64,000 nt of DNA from an uncultured Lachnospiraceae bacterium. Lineage in GTDB: Bacteria > Bacillota > Clostridia > Lachnospirales > Lachnospiraceae. The notes below the pieces were generated by a model. It saw only the letters and a program-made list of their open reading frames with translations. It did no database searches and was not told where the DNA came from. The stretch lies in NCBI GenBank assembly GCA_902761585.1, contig CACWKX010000003.1, positions 81,389 through 145,388 of the forward strand. Reading direction: 5' to 3'. This document shows positions 18,439 to 26,892 of the stretch, piece after piece; the stretch's first letter is position 1; the number at the start of each line of letters is the position of its first letter. The position numbers and the translations under genes are program-made.

Positions 18439-20238
18439 ATGAATAAGGCAATGGCAAAAGCAGTAGCGTTCTGTCTGGCGGCGGGGCTTACCTTCACTGG
18501 TACAGGAGCGGCGGTATATGCTGGAGGTGGAGATGTGGCGCTGGTAGGCGTCGGGACTCTGGCAGATGCAGGGAATCATAAGAAGACAGAGTCTGAAGCA
18601 CAGACGGAGGCACCGCAGACGGAAGCGCCGGCACAGACCGAGACTCAGGTCCAGTCTGAGACGGCACAGTCAGAGACAGCTTCGCAGACAGAAGTCGACA
18701 ATAGCATGGTGGGAACGACGGGTTTTGCACTTTGTGATGGACAGATCAATGTCCGCGCATCCGGGGATACGGATGGCGAGATCGTCGGCGTTCTGAACAA
18801 TAAGAATGCGGTTCAGATTGAGGATGTCGATGAGAACGGCTGGTATAAAATCAAGTCCGGCAATGTTGAGGGCTATGTGGCAGGACAGTATATTGCCACA
18901 GGGTCGGATGCGCAGCAGATCGCGGCAACGTCCGGCTATACAACTGCGGAGGTTGGGGCGAAGGTGCTGAATGTTCGTGCTGAAAAGAGCACAGATTCAG
19001 ATGTAGTTGCGACGGCGACACAGTCCGATTCCCTTGAGGTTGTTCAGGATGATGGCGACTGGCTTAAGGTTTGTATTGACCATGATACCTATGGATGGGT
19101 TTCCGCAGACTATGTCTATGCAAGTACGGCATACAGTTCCGGTATGACTGTGGCAGAGGAATCTGAGAGTACGGCACAGAGCGAGGCACAGGCAGCCGCA
19201 GCAGACAGCCAGGCATCGAATGAGGGAGTGGCTGCGGCAGAGGCGGTTTCAACCGATGCGGCACCTTCCGAGACAGCACCGGCTGACGTTTCCTCTGCTT
19301 CAGCTGGCGATAGCTCTTCGGATGTGACCTACACAGATACAAGCACCGCCTCGACTTCCGAGTCGGATGCCCTTTACCAGGCATATCTTGCAGCACAGGA
19401 TGCGGCAATGCACCCGGTCAGCGAGGAAGACGCAAAACAGAAAGCAGATGCGGCGGTCAGTGCATACCAGGCGTATCTCCAGTCGATTGGCGTTTCAGAC
19501 GGGACTTCCCAGACGACAGACAGCCAGGCATCCCAGAGCACAGATCAGAGTACGGATACCTCCAGTCAGCCGGCTGAGACAGCGGTATCCTCGGTTGGAA
19601 CCGATGCAGATGCCCTCTATCAAGCCTATCTGCAGGCGCAGGATGCGGCCAACCATCCGACAGATGAGGCAGATGCGCAGGCAAAGGCAGATGCGGCAAT
19701 CGTTGCTTATCAGGCATATCTGAATGCCATCGGAAGCGGAAGCACTTCGTCTCAGACGCAGGAGACCACCGCTGAAACCTCCGCGCAGGAGACCACCGCC
19801 GAGACGTCGGCACCGGAGACTTCCGCACCAGAGACGACTGCTGAAACCTCCGCACCGGAGACAGAAGCGCAGCAGACCTCTTCACTGGGGGCCCAGATCG
19901 CATCATATGCAACACAGTTTGTCGGCAATCCGTATGTGTACGGCGGTGCAAGCCTGACCGGCGGTGCTGACTGCTCCGGATTTACGATGGCCGTGTTCAG
20001 CCACTTCGGTATCAGCCTTCCGCACAACGCGGCAGCTCAGTCCGGATGCGGAACGCAGGTATCGCTTTCAGATATCCAGCCGGGCGATCTGCTCTTCTAC
20101 GACAACGGCGGTGGAATCGGACATGTCACGATCTATATCGGAAACGGGCAGGTCTGCCACGCATCGAACGAAAGAACGGGTATCACCATCTCCTCGATCA
20201 GCTACCGCAATCCGGTATGCGCAGTCAGAGCATGGTAA
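18439..20238 (+). CDS. Secreted NlpC/P60 endopeptidase with two SH3 domains
   Basis: ATG 18439 is chosen because AAGGGGG lies eight bases upstream; a TTG at 18394 would add 15 residues in front of the signal peptide. Of 599 residues, 1-30 are a signal peptide, ~104-155 and ~174-229 are bacterial SH3 domains (GWYKIKSGNVEGYV; DWLKVCIDHDTYGWV), and two ~41-residue helical repeats start at 311 and 392 (ALYQAYLAAQDAA). After a T/S/E/P-rich linker, residues ~484-599 form an NlpC/P60 peptidase with Cys512 (GADCSGF) and His562 (GHVTIYIG). It should cut peptidoglycan stem peptides outside the cell. WalR-type boxes upstream suggest control by the WalRK wall-homeostasis system. Confidence 0.9.
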   Translation: MNKAMAKAVAFCLAAGLTFTGTGAAVYAGGGDVALVGVGTLADAGNHKKTESEAQTEAPQTEAPAQTETQVQSETAQSETASQTEVDNSMVGTTGFALCDGQINVRASGDTDGEIVGVLNNKNAVQIEDVDENGWYKIKSGNVEGYVAGQYIATGSDAQQIAATSGYTTAEVGAKVLNVRAEKSTDSDVVATATQSDSLEVVQDDGDWLKVCIDHDTYGWVSADYVYASTAYSSGMTVAEESESTAQSEAQAAAADSQASNEGVAAAEAVSTDAAPSETAPADVSSASAGDSSSDVTYTDTSTASTSESDALYQAYLAAQDAAMHPVSEEDAKQKADAAVSAYQAYLQSIGVSDGTSQTTDSQASQSTDQSTDTSSQPAETAVSSVGTDADALYQAYLQAQDAANHPTDEADAQAKADAAIVAYQAYLNAIGSGSTSSQTQETTAETSAQETTAETSAPETSAPETTAETSAPETEAQQTSSLGAQIASYATQFVGNPYVYGGASLTGGADCSGFTMAVFSHFGISLPHNAAAQSGCGTQVSLSDIQPGDLLFYDNGGGIGHVTIYIGNGQVCHASNERTGITISSISYRNPVCAVRAW

Positions 20239-20261
20239 ACAGACAGTTTGAATAGAGGGAG

Positions 20262-20295
20262 AAAGGATTCTCACAATTGTGAGAATCCTTTTTTT
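20262..20295 (+). terminator. Intrinsic terminator of the first NlpC/P60 gene
   Basis: AAAGGATTCTCAC pairs perfectly with GTGAGAATCCTTT around AATT and continues into an uninterrupted T-run. Confidence 0.95.
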
Positions 20296-20315
20296 GTGCA
20301 GGCAACGAGCCAGAA

Positions 20316-20347
20316 GCCATGATGCAAGCGTTTGCTTGCATCATGGC
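20316..20347. repeat. 14-bp perfect inverted repeat
   Basis: GCCATGATGCAAGC (20316-20329) and GCTTGCATCATGGC (20334-20347) around GTTT. It follows the intrinsic terminator and has no T-run; role unknown. Confidence 0.7.
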
Positions 20348-20544
20348 TCATGGCGGCCGCTGTTTCCGGCAAAGCGGTCAAGTGGGAAAGAATGAACCGC
20401 ATTGAAAGGATGCACAGCATTGGAAGATGTAACCTCCTGGGGGACGAGGATGCCGCTTGACGAAGAAGAAAGGTAAAATATATAGATTAACAATAATATC
20501 AGACAACACAAGAAATATAATGATAAAGTTGAACAAAACACCCC

Positions 20545-20573
20545 TTGCATTATTCCGGATTGAGGCATATAAT
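20545..20573 (+). promoter_or_regulatory. Promoter for tRNA-Lys
   Basis: TTGCAT at 20545-20550, 17-nt spacer, consensus TATAAT at 20568-20573, about 50 bases before the tRNA. Confidence 0.75.
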
Positions 20574-20621
20574 TCTTTTTGTGCTTCGGAAGAGAAAACA
20601 CCGAGCCACAGATAAGAATAA

Positions 20622-20694
20622 GCGCTTTTAGCTCAGTTGGTAGAGCACCTGACTCTTAATCAGGGTGTCCAGGGTTCGAGCCCCTGAAGGCGCA
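20622..20694 (+). tRNA. tRNA-Lys (anticodon CTT)
   Basis: A 73-base cloverleaf: acceptor GCGCTTT with AAGGCGC (one G-U pair), D-arm AGCTCAGTTGGTAGAGC, anticodon arm CCTGA-CTCTTAA-TCAGG giving anticodon CTT, T-arm AGGGTTCGAGCCCCT. The discriminator is A and no CCA is encoded, so the CCA-adding enzyme is needed. Confidence 0.97.
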
Positions 20695-20701
20695 TTGGAA
20701 A

Positions 20702-20742
20702 GCACCGATTCTACGAGCATTCGCTCTGGGGTTGGTGTTTTT
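20702..20742 (+). terminator. Probable terminator of tRNA-Lys
   Basis: CACC...GGTG outer pairing encloses an inner GAGC-ATTC-GCTC hairpin and is followed by a run of five T. The stem is short and broken, so confidence is moderate. Confidence 0.5.
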
Positions 20743-20777
20743 ATTATGTGCGTATCATTCAAGTCCTCCCCCTTTCA

Positions 20778-21335
20778 TCATGAACAGACAAGCGTTGCGC
20801 TGGCTGGCAGCACATTTTCTCTGATCCAGTTCCAGGCGCCCATCAGGGTGCTGTCAATATAGTAGGCATCATCTGTGATGCCCTTGCTGTTTCGCATATA
20901 TGTCTTATGGCGCATGCTCAGCCACTGTCCAAAGCTTCCGGTTACGGCCGCCGGATCAAAAGGCCGCGTCTTGAGAATCTTTTCAGTCAGATGATGAAGC
21001 CTCCACTCATACTTGATATGATCTTTGCTTCCGTAGTGAAAAACCGGGTTGTGAGGCCTTGAGAAGGAATCTCCAAGGTAGTGAAACCGAAGCCCGGCGG
21101 TATACCACCAGAGCCAGTTGTCCCTGTAAGCCTTCCCGAAAAAAGAAACGATTTCCTTCCGCCTGACCGCATAGCTGTGTCCGTATGACCAGTCGTTTAT
21201 GTGGTAGCCCATGTAAGAGAATTTGTTGTAGTCAGGCATCACACACCCGATGCAGAAGGCCAGCTTCTCTGTTGTCGATATGTGCAGCGGACGAACCATC
21301 CGCTTTGCGTAATTCCAGTGATCAATTGTCCTCAT
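20778..21335 (-). CDS. Putative zinc-dependent phospholipase C-like protein
   Basis: A 185-residue protein on the minus strand without a signal peptide. It has a spaced set of histidines and acids that resemble the Zn_dep_PLPC (PF00882) group as found in many Clostridia: MRTIDHWNYAKRM, YGHSYAVRRKEI, RFHYLGDSFSRPHNP and EWRLHH. The H-x-x-G-D-x-x-x-x-P-H segment is the strongest clue. Similar cytoplasmic-looking proteins have unknown substrates, so enzyme activity on lipids is not shown. It stands alone, convergent with the tRNA, and its upstream side holds the DnaA-box region. Confidence 0.55.
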   Translation of the reverse strand: MRTIDHWNYAKRMVRPLHISTTEKLAFCIGCVMPDYNKFSYMGYHINDWSYGHSYAVRRKEIVSFFGKAYRDNWLWWYTAGLRFHYLGDSFSRPHNPVFHYGSKDHIKYEWRLHHLTEKILKTRPFDPAAVTGSFGQWLSMRHKTYMRNSKGITDDAYYIDSTLMGAWNWIRENVLPASATLVCS

Positions 21336-21802
21336 TCGGTCGTTCCTTTGCTGTCAATTCCTGCCGCTGATGGCCGACGCACATATGCCCTATGGCCTGT
21401 CATGCCTGCCTTGTCTGCGGTGATTGGGTATAAGTTGTTTGTATTGAAAGAAATATTGCTTGAATTTCTACAAATGATTGTACATTCATTTGTCAATGGT
21501 TTTCAGGCAAAAAAGACGGAAATGCTTCGATTTATCAGATTGAACAAAACACCTGAATTCCGCCGGGGAGAGGTCTTGAATGTGGATAATGTGGATAAGT
21601 TCGTGTATAACTCGACTTTTCCGGTCTTTTCTCCTCCCCGGTGTGTGGATAAACAGGGTGGAAAACAATTCCCGATGGTCGGATGACCGTGCGTCAGGAG
21701 GCTTGATTTTGTGCAGTTTCGAGGTGGAAGGTCATTTTCTGAAAACAAGGGGAAATGTGGCCAGACACAATTTACAGTAATTATCTGACAACAATCCGGC
21801 GC
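21336..21802. other. Non-coding region with an AT-rich part and DnaA boxes
   Basis: About 470 bases between two minus-strand genes with no credible coding region. Bases 21421-21560 are clearly AT-richer than the surroundings and include the inverted repeat ACAAATGA/TCATTTGT (21470-21493). Bases 21581-21652 carry three perfect DnaA boxes, listed separately. Confidence 0.6.
21581..21652 (+). promoter_or_regulatory. Cluster of three perfect DnaA boxes
   Basis: TGTGGATAA (complement of the consensus TTATCCACA) occurs at 21581-21589, directly again at 21590-21598, and at 21644-21652; CGTGTATAA at 21602-21610 is a weaker match. All are in the same direction. They sit beside an AT-rich stretch. Confidence 0.65.
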
Positions 21803-22480
21803 TCAGTGCTCTTCAGCCGGTGGGCGGCTGACCATCTTGCAGATTGGATTCCCCTGGGCGGAAAAACGTTCCTCATACTCTGTCATAACGTTCCCGGCAC
21901 AAAGCAGGGGATCCGCATGAAGGTCATATGTGCACAGATCGATCCGCCAGCCTTCCTCCTTTGCCTCGCTGAGTGCAAAGTCAAAAAGTGCCCGGTTGTC
22001 CGTCTTGAACTCCAGCCGTCCGTCCGGAGCGAGAATCTGTCTGTACCGCCTGAGAAAGGTTCTCCCGGGAAGCCGTCTTTTGGCGTGGCGGTCCTTCGGC
22101 CAGGGATCTGAGAAATTCAGATAGATTCTTCCGACCTCTGCCGGGGCAAAGACATCGGTCAGCTTCTCTGCATCCATCCGCAGGTAGAGCAGGTTGTTCA
22201 GGATGGTGCCCTGCGCTTCAAGTGCTTCGCGGAGACGGACAGCACGGACAAGGACGGAGGAGTATTTCTCAATCCCGATGTAATGGATGTCCGGGTTCTG
22301 CTGTGCAAGGCTGGTCAGGAACTTTCCTTTTCCCATTCCAATTTCGATATAAAGCGGCCGTGGAATCGTTCCAAAACGCCCGGCCCAGTTCCCCTTCAGG
22401 GCGGGCTGCAGGTCTTCTGGAATCACGTAGCGGTCCGCCGCGATTTCCTCGCGTGCACCGGGTATATTTCGAAGTCTCAT
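21803..22480 (-). CDS. trmB: tRNA (guanine-N7-)-methyltransferase
   Basis: The 225-residue product starts MRLRNIPGAREEIA, typical of Firmicute TrmB, and carries the SAM-binding motif LYIEIGMGKGKFL, the YIGIEKYSSVLVRA segment and the catalytic/substrate region IYLNFSDPWPKDRHAKRRL. It methylates G46 of tRNA variable loops using S-adenosylmethionine. Length and motifs are normal. It is divergent from the following phosphatase gene. Confidence 0.96.
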   Translation of the reverse strand: MRLRNIPGAREEIAADRYVIPEDLQPALKGNWAGRFGTIPRPLYIEIGMGKGKFLTSLAQQNPDIHYIGIEKYSSVLVRAVRLREALEAQGTILNNLLYLRMDAEKLTDVFAPAEVGRIYLNFSDPWPKDRHAKRRLPGRTFLRRYRQILAPDGRLEFKTDNRALFDFALSEAKEEGWRIDLCTYDLHADPLLCAGNVMTEYEERFSAQGNPICKMVSRPPAEEH

Positions 22481-22680
22481 TATGATTCAATCTCCATTCT
22501 TTCGCCTTTGCATGACGGCATGATTTTTGTAAAAAAGATGATATCATATCTGCTGCATACTTAGTACCTTTACAGGAGTGGATATTTTGATTACAGTGTC
22601 AGAAGCTGGCCGGAGGCTTCCTTCATCTGGTTGGGGAGTCACGGTGTCGGCGATTTTTCATCGATCTCAGGAGGATCCAT

Positions 22681-23520
22681 ATGCTCAGGGCAAATTTTCA
22701 TACACACACCACATTGTGCGATGGCAGCAGCACGCCGGAGGAAATGGCGCGGCGGGCTGCTTTGCTGGGCTTTACACAGCTCGGCTTCTCCGGTCATATG
22801 GACCCGGACAATCATATGGATATGAACCTGTACAGAAACAGAATTCATGCTCTGCAGGAGCAGTACAGAGGGAAGATAGATATCCTGATGGGGATCGAGC
22901 TGGACACGATTTACAATCCAGTATACGCACGGCAGGTGGAATATACGATCGGCTCCACTCATTTCCCGGATGTGGCTTGTAATCGGGGGTATGAAAGCGA
23001 TCGCCCGTTGTCGGTGGATGCCTCCCCTGAGGACCTTCAGCTTCTGGCGGACAGGTATTTCGGCGGCGATTTCTATCAGTTGGCAAGGTGCTACTATGAG
23101 ACGGAAGCACAGGTATATGATCGTCTGCACTGTACCTTTATCGGACATTTTGATCTGATCACGAAGTTCAACGATCAGATGCACGTGCTTGATGAGACAA
23201 ATCCAAGGTATACCAGGCCGGCGATTGAAACGATGGCCTATCTGGTGGAGGAAGGCGTGCCGTTTGAAATCAACTGTGGTGCGGTCAACAGAGGGCTGAA
23301 AAAGGAGTTCTATCCGAATTCATTTTTTCTGCGGGCACTTCATGACATGGGCGGGGAGATCCTGATAAATTCCGACGCACATCAGGCAGAGCTGCTGAAC
23401 GGGGCCTTTGACAGGGCTGTGAAGCAGGCGGTGGCCTGTGGATTCACCCACACAAATATCCTCGTGCACGGCGAGAACGGAGCCGTTTCGTGGAGAAGTC
23501 TTCCGCTGGACACACTCTGA
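22681..23520 (+). CDS. PHP-domain histidinol-phosphatase-type phosphoesterase
   Basis: ATG 22681 sits six bases after AGGAGG. The 279-residue protein has PHP metal-binding motifs: NFHTHTTLCDGS (HxH), SGHMDPDNH, GIELDTIY, STHF, HFDLITKF and NSDAHQAE. This is the arrangement of HisK-type histidinol-phosphatases, which make histidinol in histidine synthesis. No other his gene is nearby, so the true substrate may differ; family membership is firm, substrate less so. Confidence 0.85.
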   Translation: MLRANFHTHTTLCDGSSTPEEMARRAALLGFTQLGFSGHMDPDNHMDMNLYRNRIHALQEQYRGKIDILMGIELDTIYNPVYARQVEYTIGSTHFPDVACNRGYESDRPLSVDASPEDLQLLADRYFGGDFYQLARCYYETEAQVYDRLHCTFIGHFDLITKFNDQMHVLDETNPRYTRPAIETMAYLVEEGVPFEINCGAVNRGLKKEFYPNSFFLRALHDMGGEILINSDAHQAELLNGAFDRAVKQAVACGFTHTNILVHGENGAVSWRSLPLDTL

Positions 23521-23638
23521 CGATTTCTTTTCTTTCCATATACAGGGAATCGGTGTTACAATACGTCCAGACAGCCCATGTATAGAATTCAGTACAATAT
23601 AGGGCTGATCTTCGGATAATCGTGAGGAAATCAGTGCA

Positions 23639-24145
23639 ATGCGAAGAGAAAAACTGACAAAAGGCGATGTGGAGAAGATCCAGAAGGAGCTGGAACATCG
23701 CAAGGTTGTCGTCAGGCATCAGGCGGCGAAGGAAATCGCCGAGGCTGCGGCGCAGGGAGACCGCAGCGAGAACTTTGAGTACTATGCGGCAAAGAAATTC
23801 AGAGGGGAAAATGAGTCCCGCATCCGGTATCTTGAGAATGTTCTGAAGACCGCGATTGTCATATCTGACCAGAGCGCCGCAGACGAGGTCGGAGTGAACA
23901 ACTCGGTAACAGTCTATGACAGGGATATGGAGGAGGAGGAAACCTACCGGATCGTGACGTCAATGCGGGGGAACCTGCTGGAAAACCAGATTACGATCGA
24001 GTCACCGCTCGGAAAGGCGCTTTTGCGCCATAAGGTTGGGGATGTAGTGACGGTACGAGGAAATGACGGCTGTTCCTACGAGGTCGAGATCCGGAAGATC
24101 GACAAGACGAACGATGAGTCAGGCGACAGCCTGCGGTCCTTCTGA
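23639..24145 (+). CDS. GreA/GreB-family transcription elongation factor
   Basis: The 168-residue protein has the N-terminal coiled-coil of Gre factors with the tip region EAAAQGDRSENFEYYAAKK, matching the GreA motif with acidic residues D and E that reach into RNA polymerase. The C-terminal FKBP-like domain includes SPLGKALLRHKVGDVV. It would rescue backtracked RNA polymerase by RNA cleavage. The C-terminus is slightly longer than E. coli GreA. A second greA may exist elsewhere, so I leave the symbol empty. Confidence 0.9.
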   Translation: MRREKLTKGDVEKIQKELEHRKVVVRHQAAKEIAEAAAQGDRSENFEYYAAKKFRGENESRIRYLENVLKTAIVISDQSAADEVGVNNSVTVYDRDMEEEETYRIVTSMRGNLLENQITIESPLGKALLRHKVGDVVTVRGNDGCSYEVEIRKIDKTNDESGDSLRSF

Positions 24146-24177
24146 CAGGCAGCTTTGGATATGGAAACGGGGGAAGA

Positions 24178-25062
24178 ATGAGACGGATCAATCTCAGGGC
24201 GATGGCGAAGATTAACCTCAGCCTGGATGTCATCGGGACAAGGCCGGATGGGTATCATGATCTTCGAATGGTGATGCAGTCTGTCAGGCTCAGCGACCAG
24301 GTGACGGTGAGCCCGACGCGGGCACCGGGGGTCCGCATGAAAACGAATCTCCGCTACCTTCCGGCGGATCAGACGAATCTGGCCGCCCGGGCGGCAGCGC
24401 TTGTAATGGAGGAGTGCGGGGTCCGGGACGGCGTCTTCATCAATCTTGAGAAGCACATTCCGGTCGCCGCCGGTCTTGCCGGCGGAAGCTCGGATGCGGC
24501 GGCTGTTCTGGTTGCGATGAATCTGCTGTTCGGACTGAGACTTCCGCAGGAAAAGCTGAGGGAGATGGGGAAGCGTCTTGGCGCAGACATCCCCTTCTGC
24601 GTGATGCGTGGGACGGCGCTTGCGGAGGGAATCGGCGAAGTCCTGACCCCGCTTCCGGCGCTTCCGGACTGCAGGATCCTGATTGCGAAGCCGGATATCC
24701 ATGTATCCACGAAGGCTGTCTTCGATGCGCTTCACATGACAGCTGATATCCGGCATCCGGACACGGATGCTCAGGTACAGGCGGCACGGAATCGTGATCT
24801 GGCGGGAGTTTGCAGCCGCTGCGGCAATGTTCTTGAATCCGTGACCGAGGCTCGATACCCTGTCATTTCCAGAATCAAGGCAGCAATGCAGGAGCAGGGA
24901 GCGCTGGTGTCCATGATGAGCGGAAGCGGCCCGAGTGTATTTGGTATCTTTGAAGACGAAGGGAAGGCGGAAGCGGCAAGGGATACTCTTGCACGGGGGA
25001 CAGATGCATCGTTTGTCTGCCTCACAAGACCCTATAACAGGAGAACGGAGATATATGACTGA
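24178..25062 (+). CDS. ispE: 4-diphosphocytidyl-2-C-methyl-D-erythritol kinase
   Basis: The 294-residue GHMP kinase starts MRRINLRAMAKINLSLDVIG and carries the ATP-binding motif PVAAGLAGGSSDAAAV, the DIPFCVMRGTALAEGIGE segment and the C-terminal MMSGSGPSVFG. It phosphorylates CDP-methylerythritol in the non-mevalonate isoprenoid pathway. ATG 24178 follows GGGGGAAG. Its last eight bases overlap the start of the GntR gene; the ispE-gntR overlap suggests one transcript. Confidence 0.95.
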   Translation: MRRINLRAMAKINLSLDVIGTRPDGYHDLRMVMQSVRLSDQVTVSPTRAPGVRMKTNLRYLPADQTNLAARAAALVMEECGVRDGVFINLEKHIPVAAGLAGGSSDAAAVLVAMNLLFGLRLPQEKLREMGKRLGADIPFCVMRGTALAEGIGEVLTPLPALPDCRILIAKPDIHVSTKAVFDALHMTADIRHPDTDAQVQAARNRDLAGVCSRCGNVLESVTEARYPVISRIKAAMQEQGALVSMMSGSGPSVFGIFEDEGKAEAARDTLARGTDASFVCLTRPYNRRTEIYD

Positions 25063-25732
25063 AGCGGCGATTGATAAACTGAAATTGGAAGCAGATGATT
25101 CGCTCCCGCTCAGGGATGTGGTTTTCCATACGCTTCGCGATGCCATACTGGAAGGCGCGCTTCCGCCGGGGACAAGGCTGATGGAACTTCAGCTCAGCAG
25201 TGTCCTGGGTGTGAGCAGGACGCCGGTGCGGGAGGCAATGCGGCTATTAAGCATGGAAGGGCTCGTGCGGATGAGCGTGCGGCGGGGAACCATTGTCGAA
25301 CCGATCAAGGAATCCGATCTGAGAGATGCGCTGGAGGTCCGGGAGGCGCTGGAAGAGCTTGCGGTCCGCAAGGCATGCCGTAACATGGATGAGCTGACGA
25401 TTCAGACGCTGAGAAAGCTGGAGCAGGAATTTGAACTTTCTCTTGAGAAAAACGATATGCAGACATCTGCCCGGCTGGACGTTCAATTTCACGAGCGGAT
25501 CACAGAGGCGGCGCATAACCGCCGCCTGACCCAGTCCCTGACGCAGCTGCGGGAGGAGCTATACCGGTACAGGCTGGAGAATCTGAAGGATCCTGAGACT
25601 TACCCGATCCTGGTGCAGGCGCACAGAAACATCATAAGCGCGCTTGAGACACACGACGAGGACCGCGCCGCTCAGGAGCTTCAGAGGCACATCGAGAGCC
25701 AGGCGAATGTACTGGCGGAACACATCCAGTAG
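25055..25732 (+). CDS. GntR-family regulator, FadR/FCD subgroup
   Basis: ATG 25055 lies inside the end of ispE. The 225-residue product has an N-terminal winged helix (LRDVVFHTLRDAILEG, then LSSVLGVSRTPVREAMRLL, the GntR recognition helix) and a C-terminal all-helical FCD ligand domain (DALEVREALEELAVRKA; FHERITEAAHNRRL). The FCD metal-site residues D/H/H appear to be present. It is followed at once by a perfect promoter and an 8-bp palindrome in front of the dehydrogenase gene, so it is a good candidate to control that gene in response to a small organic acid. Confidence 0.9.
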   Translation: MTEAAIDKLKLEADDSLPLRDVVFHTLRDAILEGALPPGTRLMELQLSSVLGVSRTPVREAMRLLSMEGLVRMSVRRGTIVEPIKESDLRDALEVREALEELAVRKACRNMDELTIQTLRKLEQEFELSLEKNDMQTSARLDVQFHERITEAAHNRRLTQSLTQLREELYRYRLENLKDPETYPILVQAHRNIISALETHDEDRAAQELQRHIESQANVLAEHIQ

Positions 25733-25737
25733 CTTCA

Positions 25738-25766
25738 TTGACAATATTTTCACATCATGCTATGAT
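25738..25766 (+). promoter_or_regulatory. Sigma-A promoter of the dehydrogenase gene
   Basis: TTGACA at 25738-25743, 17-nt spacer, TATGAT at 25761-25766. Confidence 0.88.
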
Positions 25767-25773
25767 GCGTGAG

Positions 25774-25793
25774 ATGTATGAAGATTCATACAT
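25774..25793. promoter_or_regulatory. Palindromic operator candidate at the dehydrogenase promoter
   Basis: ATGTATGA-AGAT-TCATACAT is a perfect 8-bp inverted repeat that covers about +1 to +20 of the predicted transcript, where a bound repressor would block initiation. The neighbouring GntR protein is the obvious binder. Confidence 0.6.
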
Positions 25794-25847
25794 GATTTCT
25801 CTGTTAGAGTTGGAAAGTCACATAGACAATTCAGGAAGGGAACGAAT

Positions 25848-26801
25848 ATGGCAACCAAAATTACAATTATCGGAGCAGGCTCCGTAGGAGCAACAATCGC
25901 TTACACACTTTCACTTGAAACACTCGCGACAGAAATTCTTCTGATCGACATCAACGAGAAAAAGGCAAACGGCGAGGCACTTGATATTGTGCAGTCCACT
26001 GCATTCCGTGATCCGATCAGCGTCACTTCAGGTGACTACGCAGATGCGAAGGGGTCCAACATCGTCATCATCACGTCCGGCATGGGAAGAAAGCCGGGAA
26101 TGACCAGACTGGATCTCGCAAAGACGAACGTCAGCATCATGCGTGATATTGCGGGTAAGATTGCTCCTGTATGTCCGTATGCGAAGTACATCATCGTTTC
26201 CAACCCTGTCGATATCCTGACCTATGTGTTCATGAAGGAGTCCGGAATTCCGGAGAGCCAGATCATCGGATCCGGTACACAGCTTGATTCTGCGAGACTG
26301 AGACATCTGATTGCAGATGAGTGCGGTGTTTCCTCCAAGAACGTTCATGCTTATGTCTTCGGCGAGCACGGCGATTCCTCCTTCGTTCCGTGGTCTGTTG
26401 CGCATGTGGCTGGCGTACCGGTCGCTGAGTATTACAAGACCTATGCGAAAAACAAGGATGCAGAGTTTGACCCTGACCGCATCATTGATACCGTCCGCAA
26501 GTCCGGCGGCGTCATCATCGCAGACAAGGGAGCAACCTTCTATGCGATCGCGGTCTCCGTTGTCAAGCTTTGCCGCATGATCCTTTCCTCCGAGAATTCT
26601 GTCACGACCATCTCCACGATGATGCATGGCGAGTATGGCCTGAGAGATGTCTGTGTTTCCGTGTCCTGCCTGGTTGGCCCGAACGGTGTTGAGAAGAAGA
26701 TCATTCTTCCGCTCACAGATGAGGAGCTTGAAAAGCTGAAGGCCTCCGCAGCTGTGATGCATCAGATGGTTGAGCATATCTACGGCGAGGACAAGCAGTA
26801 A
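25848..26801 (+). CDS. Lactate/malate dehydrogenase family protein
   Basis: The 317-residue NAD-dependent dehydrogenase starts MATKITIIGAGSVGATIAYT (Rossmann loop) and carries VSNPVDILTY, GSGTQLDSARLR and the catalytic EHGDSSFVPWS, all LDH-like. However, the substrate loop reads SGMGRKPGMTR: an Arg stands at residue 81 directly before KPG, with the second Arg at 87, exactly the malate dehydrogenase arrangement (E. coli Mdh R81, R87), whereas lactate dehydrogenases have Gln there. It may therefore reduce oxaloacetate or act on both acids. It has its own promoter and operator and a terminator, so it is a single-gene unit. Confidence 0.88.
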   Translation: MATKITIIGAGSVGATIAYTLSLETLATEILLIDINEKKANGEALDIVQSTAFRDPISVTSGDYADAKGSNIVIITSGMGRKPGMTRLDLAKTNVSIMRDIAGKIAPVCPYAKYIIVSNPVDILTYVFMKESGIPESQIIGSGTQLDSARLRHLIADECGVSSKNVHAYVFGEHGDSSFVPWSVAHVAGVPVAEYYKTYAKNKDAEFDPDRIIDTVRKSGGVIIADKGATFYAIAVSVVKLCRMILSSENSVTTISTMMHGEYGLRDVCVSVSCLVGPNGVEKKIILPLTDEELEKLKASAAVMHQMVEHIYGEDKQ

Positions 26802-26892
26802 AACATCCCTGGGGAGACTCCCCGAATATGTCTGAGAAAGCTCCGGAATCATTTGAGTCTGTGAGCAGGCAGGCAAGGCAACAGAATACCGT

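Noticed and set aside
20341..20601. 86-codon minus-strand frame between terminator and tRNA
   Set aside because: No ribosome site, no family, and it overlaps the tRNA promoter region.
21336..21802. Main chromosome origin (oriC)
   Set aside because: dnaA, dnaN, rpmH and rnpA are absent, and most genes on both sides run in the same direction, which does not fit divergent replication. Kept only as a DnaA-box cluster.
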